Of a stretch of DNA of 64,000 nucleotides, positions 35,771 through 47,582 are shown piece by piece. A program made the position numbers and the translations under genes. The stretch covers positions 250,840,124 to 250,904,123 of the forward strand of contig NC_061514.1 of NCBI RefSeq assembly GCF_022539505.1, written 5' to 3'. Origin of the DNA: Lolium rigidum (taxonomy: Eukaryota > Streptophyta > Magnoliopsida > Poales > Poaceae). A model generated the notes under the pieces. That model was not told the DNA's origin, made no database searches, and worked only from the letters and a program-made list of their open reading frames with translations. Numbering within the stretch: position 1 is the first letter of the stretch; each line of letters opens with the position of its first letter.

Positions 35771-36968
35771 TGGACGCTGCGAGGCACCTATTTGGAACCG
35801 CGTGAAATCGACATCGTAGCTGTGATAAAACAACACCTAGTAAACCTAAATATGATTTTGCAAAAAATCTAGAACAAGTGAACGCTTAGTTTAAATTGGA
35901 CCGCTTCCACCGAAATCAGCGGGAGACCGTATACGAGGATCACAATGACAAGAGCCTATGATCATAGCCACGAGGAGACCTTTAATTACTGGATCCCGAT
36001 GACATGTGACTAGAAAAAGGTAGTGGTTACGAGGGATGCGGAATAGTGTTTGGGAGCATATTTATAAGGGGTCTTGCCACACACACACACGTAAAAAACA
36101 ATTCAATACTCCTAATCACCATGCTCCTGGGAACAATTTACCCCTATTGAGTTTTCAGTTAGTTTATCATCAATTGCACCGTCTCCACTCAGTTTTAAAT
36201 CTTTGTTACTTTGTTCACAACTTATCAACAACCTCTTTTGATTTAACTTGATTTGGATTTAAGACAACTTGCAGGTGCCTTTAAGTGAAGGTAAGGAGAG
36301 ACAATAAAACCATTACCGGTCAGCTCCACTGTGGATTCGATAATCTTAGTTTTGAAAACTAGCTACACGGGATCTGAGACCTTGCAGACATCAGTCCTCC
36401 TAGACCTTTCCGTGAACAAGCCGATGGCTTCTAGGCTCCGCCGGTGAGCACGACAATGACGCAAATCTTCAGGTTAGGTTATTAGGTCCGATAATCTAGA
36501 TAAGAATTGAGATAAGTATCTAGATTCTCATAAAAATGAACTGTGCTATGGAATGAGATGAACCACCTATGTAGAAAAAATGCGCGATTTATCCGATATC
36601 GATTACGGTGCGCCTTGGATTGTTTTAAAGCCGCGACCGGTATTAGGTACTCGATCCCATACAAAGGGAACCTATCTAGTAGAGTTTCTTAGGAACTTCG
36701 AACATACCACCACATTTAGACTCAAAAAGTGTCTAAATCGATCCGTTTGTGGTGACCCGCAAATAGGCTCGCGGCCCGTGTTCATTTGCGGACTTGCGGG
36801 TGGCAGTGCATCCAATGGTGGCTACCACACACAAAAAATAGGCGAAGAAAAAGTTTAAACAAACTTTACATATACCGGACCCAAAAGTCCACATTTTTCT
36901 CACAAAATATAAAATAAAAACATAGAGATAATTTTGGCGCGGAGGAGGTGCTTCCGCCATGTCCTAGT
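35771..36968. other. Intergenic, nothing recognised
   Basis: There is a short CA run near 36077 but no supported gene, RNA or element. A GC-richer stretch at 36750-36830 (GCGGCCCGTGTTCATTTGCG) resembles the ends of transposons that carry ORFs like the next feature. Confidence 0.4.
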
Positions 36969-37424
36969 CTACTTCACCGAGGTCGATGAAGGCCTACGGT
37001 GCTGGCCACACATTCGCCACCAGAGGAAGGGGAGGCGGCTGCTTTGGAGCTGGCGGTGCCACCGCGGCCTGTGCGATAGTTGGATGGCCTCGTGGAGGCC
37101 ATCCCACTTCGCGAGCTCCTCCTTCTTGGAGAGATCGAAGGTGGGCTCCTCCTTCTTGGAGAGATCGAAGGCGCGCACAATGGACTCCTCCTCTGTCAGC
37201 GGTGACACATCATCCTCTATTGGCTCGTAGTCGGGGTCGTCCTCCAGCGGGTCCTCGGCCTCCTCCTCCGCTAGCTCGTGCGGGCACGCCGGCCGCCACG
37301 ACAACGAGTCAAGGTACCGCGTGTCGGCACTGTGTAGTGCGAACAATCTGGTTTCCCTGGAAGTGGGGTGGGAATGTGTACCCCACCCACTCCTCTTCAG
37401 TGTCTGCTCCTTCACCGGAGGCAT
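36969..37424 (-). pseudogene. Transposon-associated ORF remnant, acidic
   Basis: The minus strand encodes an acidic stretch (HELAEEEAEDPLEDDPDYEP, EEESIVRAFDLSKKEE) of a kind I associate with anonymous ORFs in grass DNA transposons. A 29-bp coding unit is tandemly duplicated (about 37112-37170), giving FDLSKKEE twice. No start, domain or termini can be fixed. The function is unknown and it is probably dead. Confidence 0.4.
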
Positions 37425-38437
37425 CTAGGGCGGTGCCTCCTGCTCCTTCTGCGCCTTGTAGTCGACGACGCATCATCATCGAGGCCCTCCAGGTGGGCCT
37501 TGATGGATTGACGCCGAGCATCGTTCTTGGCCTCAAACCATGTCGCCCACAGAGGCAGAAAATAACATATAAACAAATGCGGAAAATTATGAGAAGTCAA
37601 ACAAAAACTAGAATATGGAGTCGTAGTATAATTCATTATATGTCCAAATAGAAAAATATGTTGGCCATTTCGTAATTACGGTACGAATAACTTCTCAAGC
37701 TACCAAAATTTCAGCAATGGTCTGTCGAAGTGCAACCATGATATCATCAGCATAAGAGGAAGAGGGTCTACCGGTGAAAGATGCACTGTCCTCGTGCTCA
37801 CATGTGGCTCGCCCGATCTTGACCTTCTCATCCTAAAACACTTGTATAACTTTTTTTTAGATACTTCATCCTCTGGTCAACCCATTGTATCCCTATCATC
37901 AAAGGCACTATTCTAGCCGCAAATGGCTCTGCTGATTGGAAGCATCACTACAAGAATTTTGAGACAAAAACTGCAAGAAAATCGAGCTATTTTACCGTAG
38001 GCTACGAGGATGACATCATCTGGCCGAGGTGGAACAGAGCCACGCTCGTTGGGAAGGACCTAGCTGCCGCGGGAGGACGATCACGACCTGGCTACGGGAG
38101 GACGAGCTCGACTGGAGGATGAAAGCGTCGCAGCGGGGTGAGCTGGAGGGGCTAGCGTCGATGGAGGCCGAGTGAGCGGAGGCGGCGGAACTCTAGGTCG
38201 CCATGTCCATCGCGCACGTGGGTGCATGGGCATAGATGAGTGCGTGAGGGTACATGTTCCTGTTTTTTTTTGCATTTCACTTGAGTCAAAATCCCAAACT
38301 TATTGAGAATCCCGGGAGTGGCAATTCTACCGTAAAAACGAGGGGCATCCGGTTTACCTTTTCGATAGAAGCTCGGGACTTCGAGGTGGGAAGAAACGGG
38401 AAGAAATTTTCTCTTCTTTAGGCTTCAGCTCCCGGAA

Positions 38438-38818
38438 ATTCAATTCGGCTCCCGGGTGCGTATGCTCCCTCTACCAAAAAAATATATTTCGAAATGTCAA
38501 AAAAATTGGACAAAAAATTCTACATGTACATCTTCATAATATACGTGCGTTCGTCAAGTTTCACGAAAAACCAATATTTTGTGGGGTCTATATAAAAAAG
38601 AGAAAGTTTATCTTGTGAAAAGCATTATTTTTAGCACTGAATTTTGTCTTTTTTACACACGTCAAATGATAAGTCGATTTTTTATGAAACGACTTTGTGA
38701 GCACGTAACACGTGAAGATGTACGTGTGAACTTTTAATTTCAATTTTTAAAAAATTTAAAATATATGTAAGATGCATTTCAAAATATAGGGAGCATATAC
38801 ACCCATGTTCCAAAACAC
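38438..38818. mobile_element. MITE with GGCTCCCGGGTGCGTATGCTCCCT-like inverted ends
   Basis: The left end GGGTGCGTATGCTCCCT pairs with the right end AGGGAGCATATACACCC, and the pairing extends inwards (ATATTTCGAAATG with CATTTCAAAATAT). I recognise the overall sequence type as a common pooid foldback MITE. The outer border and target duplication are not clear. Confidence 0.65.
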
Positions 38819-39045
38819 CGCTCACTGCCTACTTTGAAACTACTCTATAAGATGAAAAGAAGTGGCTCTAGCTGTCCTCCGACGGTGGAGGCGTGGAGTA
38901 GCAATTAGCAATTAGAGCAGTTTCTGCTCCGCACTCGCACGCGACAGGCCTTGCCAAACTTTTTGTGACCGTGTGTAGGAAGACTGACCTCCGAAAGCAA
39001 CCTTCGCCTCAATTGCAAAATGGGAAAAAAAAAAAGCAAAAATTA

Positions 39046-39053
39046 TGTCAAGA

Positions 39054-39085
<32 letters not shown>

Positions 39086-39126
39086 TACCTGAAACTGGCG
39101 CCTTAGACCAACTCGGCCATCTTGAC
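39046..39126 (-). tRNA. tRNA-Leu (anticodon CAG)
   Basis: The minus strand folds as an 81-nt tRNA: acceptor GTCAAGA/TCTTGAC, A box TGGCCGAGTTGG, anticodon arm CCAGT-TTCAGGT-ACTGG with anticodon CAG, a long variable arm as in class II leucine tRNAs, and the T arm GTGGGTTCAAATCCCAC, which includes the B box. No intron is present. It stands alone between repeats and is probably a functional nuclear copy transcribed by RNA polymerase III. Confidence 0.93.
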
Positions 39127-39284
39127 TTTACGCTGTTATTGAACGAAAAGCTTTAATGTTCAGTGAAAGTACAGGCACACTGTACACCACTATGGGCCTC
39201 GTCCTTGAATGCTCGCCAAACTTCTAACAGAACACTAGGATTCTTCTGAAGATTTAGCTCGCTTTTATCGACATATCTAGCCCA

Positions 39285-39530
39285 AAGATGATACCGAAAC
39301 ATGTACTGTCTTTTGATACGAAGTGGTTATAATTTTATGGATGAAACAATCACGTCTGAGTATAAAACACAGAAGAACAAAGCATCGCTCCATTGGTAAG
39401 GTGTGTCGGAGTGCATGCCAATCATCCGGTTCGAGTCTGGAGGGCTCAAAGAGTTTCTTCTATAAAAATATGCTAGTCCTGGTTACAATGGTGAAGCTCT
39501 CGGCAGGCCGAGGTCTAGCGCCCTCCCTAC
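39285..39530 (+). repeat. SINE-like dispersed repeat, copy A (uninterrupted)
   Basis: It matches copy B (39719 to about 41955) after removal of two insertions from the latter. It contains pol III-like internal boxes: an A-box-like TCCATTGGTAAGG (about 39389) and the B-box GGTTCGAGTCT (about 39430), and then TTTCTTCTATAAAAATA. The duplicated unit starts about 100 bp upstream of the A box, so it is larger than a minimal SINE. Confidence 0.6.
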
Positions 39531-39763
39531 CACAATTTTGGGCGAATTTCTTTTTATATTTACAATTCATTCGTTTCATATCGTATGGGGCAGAAAATAA
39601 AAGAGAAATACTAACTTTGAGAAAGAGAGGTTGTTAGACTCGTGAACTCGCTGTGATAACTAGGTGCGTCTCTTTTGATACTTGTTGAAATAGCAATTTT
39701 GGAATATTTTGCTGAAACAAGATGATACTCAAATATGTACTCTCATTTGATACGGTGTGGTTA

Positions 39764-40073
39764 GGGCATGTACATTGGTTTAGACAGATAATGTCTGTAG
39801 TACTAATATATGTCATATATAGACGATACTACAGACAATGTGTACAACAGTCTGTCTGTAAGTTGCCTATTTTTAGCCATAACCATATGTGGGTATAAGT
39901 TCCAGACACCCTCCATACAATAGCAAAATCATAGTCTGTAAGCTGTCTGTAAGGATGCTACAGACTGTCTGCAACTTTACAGACATCCTCATTCTCTCTC
40001 CTCATTCTCTTTCCTCCACATCACATATAACTATCAGTTACAGACAGCTTAGTCAGCACCATTGTACATGCCC
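39764..40073. mobile_element. Tourist-type (PIF/Harbinger) MITE
   Basis: 310 bp with inverted ends GGGCATGTACATTGGT and ACCATTGTACATGCCC, flanked by the 3-bp duplication TTA (39761-39763 and 40074-40076). Copy A of the host repeat reads GTGGTTATAATTT without the element. ACAGACAG-type motifs recur inside in both orientations. Confidence 0.9.
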
Positions 40074-40233
40074 TTATAATTTCATGAACGAAACAGTCCC
40101 GTGTGAGTATAAAACACGAGAACATATCATCACTTTGTTGGTTAGGTGTGTCGTGTGGGGTAGTGCATGCTAACCACCTAGGTTCGAGTCTTAAGGGCTC
40201 CCTGCCGCTCACAAAGTTTCTTCTATAAAAATA

Positions 40234-41889
40234 GAGGAAATTTCAAGAATGCCATAAAATAACTGTTGCGTTTCGATTTTTTTTTTCAAGCAACCGGCTG
40301 GAGCACTGCCTTTTCATTAAGCAAGAGGGAAAAATGAACCAAACTGTACAAAGAGATGCATGTTTAGATTATGGTGGTAACATGGCAAAACCCACCAGAA
40401 GAAATAAAAAGGTGGCTAATCTAGCTCGGTCGGGATGGCCGGCCCAAAGCTGACAAAAGCACGCTCCCGCTGCCGGATGTCTTCCGTGGCAATGTCCGCA
40501 ACCTCGGGGTAGATGAGGCGAAGACCCGTGAAGATGTGGCGATTCCTTTTGTTCCACGCGTTCCAAAGAACATAAAGGAAACGACCACTGATACGTCTTT
40601 GCTCATCGCGAGACTTACCGGCGATCATGTCGTTCCACCATTCCGAAATGGAGATGAAGGAGGTGCGGGAGTAGCAGAGGCGTCATTGTCCCAGGATTTC
40701 GCCATGTTCCAGATGACCGCAGTGAAAGGACAGTCTTTGCAAAGATGCACGGCCGTCTCGGGCGCAGGGCATGTCGGGTCATGGGTCCAACCCCTAATGG
40801 CTAGCATGTCAGCAGCGAGAAGCTTCCTGTGAAACGCAAGCCAGGCGAACAACTTGCACTTTGGCTCCGCATGAGCCGACCAAATTTTTTTTGCAACGAA
40901 ACTGGAGTGGCTACCGAGGAATTGAGCCTTGTAGGCCGAGTTGGTGCTGTAATTCCCGTCCGTGGATGAAAGCCAGGAGATGGAATCCGGACGCAGCGGG
41001 TCGATTATGGTCGCCTAAACAATATCTCAGATCTCTAAATATTGCACCAGCTGAATAGGAGAGATAATCCTGGCAACATAACGAATCCTGTTGTCACGTA
41101 TCTCTTTTGCGACAGAACGGAAAATGCCATCAAAGTAGTTGTCGTTCTAAGAATGCCATCAAACCAGTGTCATCTTTCCGAGAATGACACTTCCATTAGT
41201 TGACCACTAGTTGACCGTTAAGTCTAATGTAAATGGACTATTATGCCGTTGCTTCATTTTTTAAAAGATTTTGAAAAAAAAACAACAATAATGGCATGAT
41301 CATTTTTTTTAACATTTTGCAACATAATATTAATGCCAACAATGCTGAATAGGTGTTTGACCGGATTTTTTAAAGTCTCGCAAAATACGTGGAACTAGTA
41401 ACGGTGATCAAGTATGAGGTAGACAAAAGCCGTTTTATTGGAGAAAATACATGGGCACGTATCCACGTAGTGCTCGTTGATTGGATTCAGTACTTCTGGT
41501 TAGGATGGATTGTCCATGTACGTTCATCTAGATGTAAAGCACCGATTCTGGATTTATTTGAGCGATAGCTCGTGCGAGCCGACCAGATTTATCGGATGTC
41601 AAGATGGACATGATGGTATCGAACTTTGATAATGCTGAAATGGTGGTATCGTTTTTGGGTATATTATTATATTTCTGGGTATGAATTTATTGCTGGACAT
41701 ATCCCGAATGAATTATATTGCAAATGCTGCCGCGGTGTTTTTTGAGCATGAAGATGTTTTTCTTCTGTAAAAGGAATTCAAAATTCAACAAGAGTATAGT
41801 CTTTACAAGAGATTTAATGCTCAACTAGGGGTCAAAAGTGGTATTCTCGAAACGCGGCAGTTGTCCGATGCCATTCTTAGAATTTCCTC
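40234..41889. mobile_element. Mutator-like (MULE) non-autonomous element with 9-bp duplication
   Basis: The inverted ends match over about 45-50 bp: left GAGGAAATTTCAAGAATG...GCGTTTCGA and right (reversed) GAGGAAATTCTAAGAATG...GCGTTTCGA. The perfect 9-bp duplication ATAAAAATA (40225-40233 and 41890-41898) is typical of Mutator. The interior holds a LINE fragment and about 750 bp of unrecognised sequence with a further internal copy of the end motif (about 41146). No transposase was found. Confidence 0.82.
40277..41130 (-). pseudogene. 3' fragment of a LINE retrotransposon, reverse-transcriptase zinc-binding region
   Basis: The minus strand encodes, in two frames, KLFAWLAFHRKLLAADMLA...CPAPETAVHLCKDCPFTAVIW and RFLYVLWNAWNKRNRHIF, which I recognise as the zf-RVT region following the reverse transcriptase of plant LINEs (HLCKDC and WNxWKxRN signatures). 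A T10 run at 40277-40286 is its poly-A tail. There is a frameshift near 40627 and the 5' part is missing. It lies inside the Mutator-like element. Confidence 0.75.
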
Positions 41890-41898
41890 ATAAAAATA

Positions 41899-42899
41899 TG
41901 GTAGTCCTAAATTCTCAGTAGTGTGAGGTCTACCGTGCGGGAGCACTTGCAGGACTTCTCAATGGTAAACTGGTCTAAACTTGTCTTCATAGATAGATCT
42001 AGATTGGAGATTGCGAATAGACTAGAAGATGGACTCTGGAGTTTCATTTTAATCAGAATTTTTACATTTGGGTATTATTTGATGAATTTGTGAATTGCAT
42101 CTTTTATAAGGTATTCTGTGCCACTTGCTAAGTACAATAGCTCTAAACCAAGCTCTAGTATATATGATCATGAGCATACATATCTTCAGCTATTCATTAT
42201 TCAAACGAGGAGAATTGAAGACTTTAGGATTTGTCTTGATATTGCAAGCCTAGCTAGCAAAAGATTTGTGCATCAAGATGCTCCAGAACTGGCTTAATGA
42301 CTTGACATTTACCACGGGATATTTAAGATATTAAATTAACACTATTTATTTGAAAAAGCTGTTAGAGCTTTAAATTACAGGTAGTAGCTAGGTTACCAGA
42401 TAGAGAAATTAAACTTGTCTGCAAGCCTAGGCCTCAAGCAGTGGAGGTCCCTCTGCATTAGTACGTCCATTGAGCTGCTCTAGGTGGATCTTCTCCAGCA
42501 TCTTTCTCATGGCCCACTAAACATCCAGTAGATTTTGCCCAGTTAGAATTATACACTATATAAAGGTTAGCTGATTTTACGCCATCTCCATAACTGAGGC
42601 ACTGTAGATATGCTATTTATCTGCTCTTTCCTCCGATTGTTGATTGACACGTAGCTATTCTACTCACGTAATTATTTTGCATCTCTATTTTTTGGGTTGG
42701 ATAGGTAACCGGCTACCGGTTGTTGTATCTCTCCTTCCTCTTTTTATGGATCGTTCCAGATTGCATCCATTACCTTCTGGTTTATTCAGTCAAGGCGGTA
42801 GCTGGTCAAAGCGGTGCCCCACGATCCCCACCATGGAACAATTCGAGGGGTCGTTTTGCCCCCAACTTTCTTCCTCCCATCCTTCCCTATGGCCTAGCT
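41899..42899. other. Intergenic, no gene recognised
   Basis: AT-rich sequence without a supported ORF or repeat beyond the tail of repeat copy B. Confidence 0.5.
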
Positions 42900-43390
42900 G
42901 GCGTCCTCTTCTCCCTCTCTGGCTGCCCTGAGATGGAAGCGCGACGAGGACCTCGGCGCCCTCCTCAGCCACCACGGAGGAAGAGCTTGGGGCTCTCCTC
43001 TCTCCCAGAGGAAGATGGCGGCATGATGGGGACCTCGGCGCCCTCCTCTTGAGCCGCTATGGAGGATGAGCTCCGGGCTCTCCTCTCCATTCCGAGGCAG
43101 ATGGAGGCGCATGGGAACCTCGGAGCCCTCCTCTTCCGGGTGTGCATCGTCGCCGACGGAGCGGTCGCTGTGACTCGCCGCCATGATCCCCGCCTCCTCT
43201 CGCTGTACGTGCGCCTGGGCCACTTCGGCGAGGACATGGTCGTCGTGCGGGGCTCTCCGCACGGTGCCGCCGGAAAGCTCACACTCATGAGGGCGCCATG
43301 GGGAGATGTCCGACACCACCATCCGCGTCGACTTGGCCATGGGCAACACCTTCGTGCATCACTACATGGCCTCCACACCCTCTCATAGAT
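42900..43390 (+). other. GC-rich coding-like segment with 82-85 bp tandem repeat
   Basis: Units starting GACCTCGGCGCCCTCCTC (42949), GACCTCGGCGCCCTCCTC (43031) and AACCTCGGAGCCCTCCTC (43116), with a partial unit before, repeat the codons DLGALL in one frame. A 109-aa plus-strand ORF (43059-43388, start MEDELRALLS) spans the last units but matches no family I know. GC content is far above the neighbours. It may be a degenerate gene fragment carried here by a transposon. Confidence 0.35.
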
Positions 43391-45115
43391 CGGAGGCAGC
43401 AACATGCTAGCTAAGGAGGTCCAGCCTCATCTTCTCTATCAGCCTTTTTCTCATGTCTCCCTCCATCCCCTGTATGCAAATAAGAAGAAAGAAGCAGGGA
43501 CATATAAGTTTCTGGGAATAGTTGGGAAATTAGTCTTTATTTCATATGATATGAAAAGTCTTCAGAATCATTTTATACAGAAGACCAATAATATTTGTTT
43601 GCACAGGAGCATGGCATAACCAGGAACCAACCAAATCATTGGTTATTGCATGAAAAGCTAGCTACTCTCCATTCGCCTTGGTGACCTCCAGGTCTGAGTG
43701 GTCAATCAACAACTCTTAATCATGCTGTAAAGTACAGAAGATTTTCTTTAATTTTTCAAACCTAAATATCCTTTTCTGGACCTCAATGCAGGTGAACAAA
43801 TTACAAGGAAGAAAGAGAAAGTGTAGACCCTCCATCAGAGCAAGCACAAACGGAAATTGTTGAAAACCGCAAAGAGGTGGAGTTAGCGTGCCATGGTCAC
43901 ATACCCTACATGTTGGATGATCACCTGATAAAGATAATTCTCTGCAAATTTCATGCAAGTAGTTCATGTGCTTGATACAAAACCTTCTTTTTGAAAATTG
44001 GCAATGCTTATTAAGTGCTAGATATGTGTTGATGTAATTCATCTTTGTCACTTACGATGCTATCGTACATGTTGTTACAGTCTATCATGGGTATTACTTT
44101 TAATTTTTTCCCTGTTTATAGGAAAAGGATATATGCCAGTTCAAGCTCATATGTACTACCAATAACATAGTTATACAAGCTTATATGTTGTACTAATAAC
44201 ATAGTTATATGGTGTTCACTAGCAGCTCAATACATACACGGATGAGATATTCATTTGTAGTTGTTTAGCCAAGAGGATTCATGATTCTTATCTTTCTCAG
44301 TACTATGTTGAAGTTGAGAAATTGGTGGAATGTGTATCATGTACGGTTGAGGTTCTTTAATCCAATCGCTGTGTAACAGAAGAATACACAGAAATCTTCG
44401 AACCCAACCCTAACCCCAAGGTTAATTAGATGCTAAGTTGTGTATTGTTTGATTTGGTTTATTAATAGAAACCATTGTGTTACTAATTAGATGCTAAATT
44501 TTCATTCACTAATGATTCAAGCGGCTCTAGAAAGGTAATTAGTTCCTTATTCTTCAAATATCGCGTACTAAGAGACCTTCAAATTCCCAAAGTGGGAACC
44601 CTACAACTTAATTGTATCTTTTCAGCGTGTTTTCAGCGAGCAGTGAATTTTTTTGTAGCCCATTGCTACAAGCTGCAAATGCATGCCATTATTAGTTTCC
44701 TGCATCAAATCATGTTAGAAGTTGCTGCTGGAAATTAAAATGCCACAGATATTTTTGTATGTAATTCCTTTTGGTGATAGAGAGTTAGTTTTACATGGTA
44801 TGTCTGTCTGGGGCAATGTTTCAAGATAGTATTACAGACGGCAGCGGTGGAAAAATATGGGATCAATGATAGACCAAAGTGTCATGATCTTGTGCGAGAA
44901 GACATTCAAGATTACTGATGACAAGATGATTTTTAGGGAGATTTTGCAAGGTATCCTTCGATTTTACTGCTCAACAATCGTGAGACCAACAGAAGATTGT
45001 CAATATCGAGATTGCCAGTATCAAAATTGCCAATATCAACTGCTAAACTGATCTACTCCCTCCGATCCATAATAAGTATTAGGATCGGGGGATTACATGT
45101 CATGTCATCCATTTC
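43391..45115. other. Intergenic, mostly unrecognised
   Basis: No credible gene. There is a local duplication around 44155-44215 (ATAACATAGTTATA twice), a small duplicated ATTAGATGCTAA block near 44430-44500, and a truncated Stowaway-like end (CTCCCTCCGATCC) near 45056. Confidence 0.4.
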
Positions 45116-45118
45116 ATT

Positions 45119-45970
45119 GGGAGAATTTTACTATTTCAATGCTAGCAAACAGTATGTAACATGATATGTACAAAATGCTTAGTAGGCAGCCTTTTTAGTA
45201 TTTGTGATAGCATAGCCTTTTATATATCTTTTCCAAATAGTGGGATTTTAGAGAGCATTTTTCCACAAGGATAAAATGATATCTAAGCCAATCAGATGTC
45301 TTCAGAGGCCAGTAAAGGCTGCTCTTGACTATCATTTTGAGTTCTCTTTAATTTGTATTTTTCTCTGACATACAAGCTCTATTCAGAAATTATCTGATGT
45401 TCTTGGTCATGTGTAGTAATATTTATGTTTGAATATAACAAAGTATTGTATTTTTAACATGGTTTTTTAGCTTCCTTGATGCTACTCAGTACTGACCAGG
45501 CTAATCATGGGGTTAACTTTTCAGTGGAATTTACATGTAACCACTGTCTATGCTCGAAGAAATTGCGTTGAACTTAAACGGTCTGACTTCCAAGGAAGTG
45601 CATTTTTTTCTTGCAACATAATTACCTACCATTGACTTGCTAACTTAGCAATGCAGTTTGTGCCCATTTAAGCTTCCATTAGTCCATTAGCTTCCATTAG
45701 TCCATTATATATTATTTTCTGGGGACTTTAGTCTGTTCACCCAGGTAGACTGCATTAGCTATATACATAAAAGCTCGGGATTTTTTACCAACTTTTGAGG
45801 TTTGAAAAAATATGTTTCCTTGTGTTCTTAAAATTCACAGAAATAGTGGAACTTCATAATTGTGGGTTCACAATTCTATGCTATATATTTTATGGACCTG
45901 ATATAGCATTGTTGTTTGCTAGCATTGAAATAGAAGGCAGTTTGCTAGCATTGAAATAGTAAAATTCTCC
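45119..45970. repeat. Inverted repeat arms of about 30 bp, about 0.8 kb apart
   Basis: GAGAATTTTACTATTTCAATGCTAGCAAAC at about 45121-45150 recurs as its reverse complement ending near 45968, with a second partial inverted copy near 45915. A shorter motif GCTTAGTAGGCAG (about 45178) also recurs inverted near 46011. The order of motifs is not that of a simple foldback, so this may be a rearranged transposon. Confidence 0.55.
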
Positions 45971-46129
45971 AATTCATTCTTTCAAAATAGTGGAACCTGA
46001 TATAGCAGTGCTGCCTACTAAGCTAAATTGATGCACATTATGGACCTGATGTGACCATTATATAGTATGCAGTGACCATTAACATAGGCCAGGGTCAAAC
46101 TCTTAGCAAGGTCGGCATTTACTTGCCAA

Positions 46130-46290
46130 AGCCGGCTTTCTCGCACGGTCCATATGCCTTCAAGATTTGTGGGGTTGTTTTGTCATGAGATTGGCTCTTT
46201 GTTCCCTCCAGAGGGTGATCCTGTTCCTAAATTCACCCAGGTATATATTTATGACACCCAAAACGAGTTAGATCACAGGATGGGCATATT
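46130..46290 (+). pseudogene. Helitron replicase N-terminal fragment
   Basis: The plus strand encodes HEIGSLFPPEGDPVPKFTQV followed by YIYDTQNELDHRM, a short stretch that I recognise from the Helitron helicase-like N-terminal region (pattern GSL.PP.G..P.F.QLYI.DT.NEL.NR). The upstream part is frameshifted and no Rep or helicase motif follows. It is a relic or a passenger fragment; no Helitron ends (TC...CTRR with hairpin) could be assigned. Confidence 0.5.
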
Positions 46291-47574
46291 TGGCGAGGAC
46301 GATGAGAGTGTTAGCAATAGCCATTCTGCAGCAGCTGCTCAGTCCTGATCTGCTGTTGTTGGTCGGCGATGTGATGTCATTCATATGGTCATTTCTCTTG
46401 CTGTGCGCCCTCTCGCTGTACTATTATTCATATGCCGATTTATCATTTTGTATTATATTTGGCTATTTCTCTTACAATTCATGGGTTTAGGTTTCATCAT
46501 ATATGGTGCTAATTGCAGGTTTGTCAGCATACGGAACGGCTTAGCGGAGAGACACTAAAGCTAATGGAAGGGGCTTCTGAATTTATGTGTTGTGGGCAAC
46601 AACCTGAAATCTGTTGTCATGTACTCCCTTACGCGGCATCACAAAGGCATATGACCAGAGTTCAATTTCTTAAGCAGCTGCCTTTACCTACTGTCTATTC
46701 TATGCTGTATATTTTACTGTGTGTCTCCCATAAGCAGATGTGTAAAAAGTTACAAAATGTGACCTGTGTAAAAAAGAGAAGACGTATGTAAATAGTGTCA
46801 TGTACTATTTACACATCATTTGTTTTTTTTTGTGTAGGCCACATTTTGACATATTTTTGGATGAAACTTCACAGATGCACAAGATACAATATAATGTATG
46901 TCTAGAATTTTAGTTTGTATTTTTTGGAAACTTGAAAATGTCAGAACAAAAATGGGGTGCGGGCGCAACTAGTTGCGGAATATCCCCTCTCTAAAAAGTT
47001 AGGAGAAATCTAACTGATGCACATTATGGACCTGAACTAAACCAAACCGTCTTTTGTTGTTATTGTCTCTTTGTGATAGAACAATCTACAAGTTTCCAGG
47101 TGTTGTGGGCTTCGTTTACCTTTCTTCGCATAGAAATTTCTACTCAGGTGCATGCAATTGTTATTTCAGATAGAATTGCTCCTATTGAGCCAGCACACAA
47201 AGAGAGGTGGCATACCGACTGTTGATGTCTGAACTCATAGGTGCTACAGCTCAGCATCCGCTGCTTGCGTTGCCCCACGCTTCCCTCCTCCCTGTGCGCT
47301 CCCGTTGGCGATACGGCGTGCTGCGCGAGTAAGCTGGGACGGAGCTTCTACCACGCCACCATCGGCCCGACCACACAGACGGCGACTGGCCTTCGCGCCT
47401 GCAACCTGGACGGGAAGCCAGCCGCAGAGGTCGTGGTTCATGTCCCGTACAGCGTGTTGTCCGCCGCCGTCCTTATCACCTCCGCCCCCTCCTTTAGCTA
47501 CCACACTGCGAGGTATCACCGCTCTTCTGTTCACTGTTCTTCCATCCACTAATTTGTTTCCCCACCCGTTCCTA
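46291..47574. other. Intergenic; one unassigned coding-like stretch
   Basis: A GC-rich, exon-like stretch at 47241-47518 (plus frame: GLRACNLDGKPAAEVVVHVP) ends at a possible splice donor GAG|GTATCACC and is preceded by a possible acceptor ACTCATAG|GTGC. I do not recognise the protein. It could be a captured gene fragment. The rest shows nothing. Confidence 0.3.
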
Positions 47575-47582
47575 TCCCCAGC

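Larger units (their letters stand above)
39719..41955 (+). repeat. SINE-like dispersed repeat, copy B, split by a Tourist MITE and a Mutator-like element
   Basis: The pieces 39719-39763, 40077-40224 and 41899 to about 41955 align with copy A in order. The B box GGTTCGAGTCT is at about 40182. Copy A shows the uninterrupted sequence at both insertion points. Confidence 0.6.

Noticed and set aside
37946..37956. CACTACAAGAA, like the tip of a CACTA transposon
   Set aside because: No second terminus, 3-bp duplication or subterminal array was found within reach, so it may be chance.
43716..44051. 111-codon minus-strand ORF
   Set aside because: No recognisable domain, no splice context, AT-rich and not distinguishable from random open frame.
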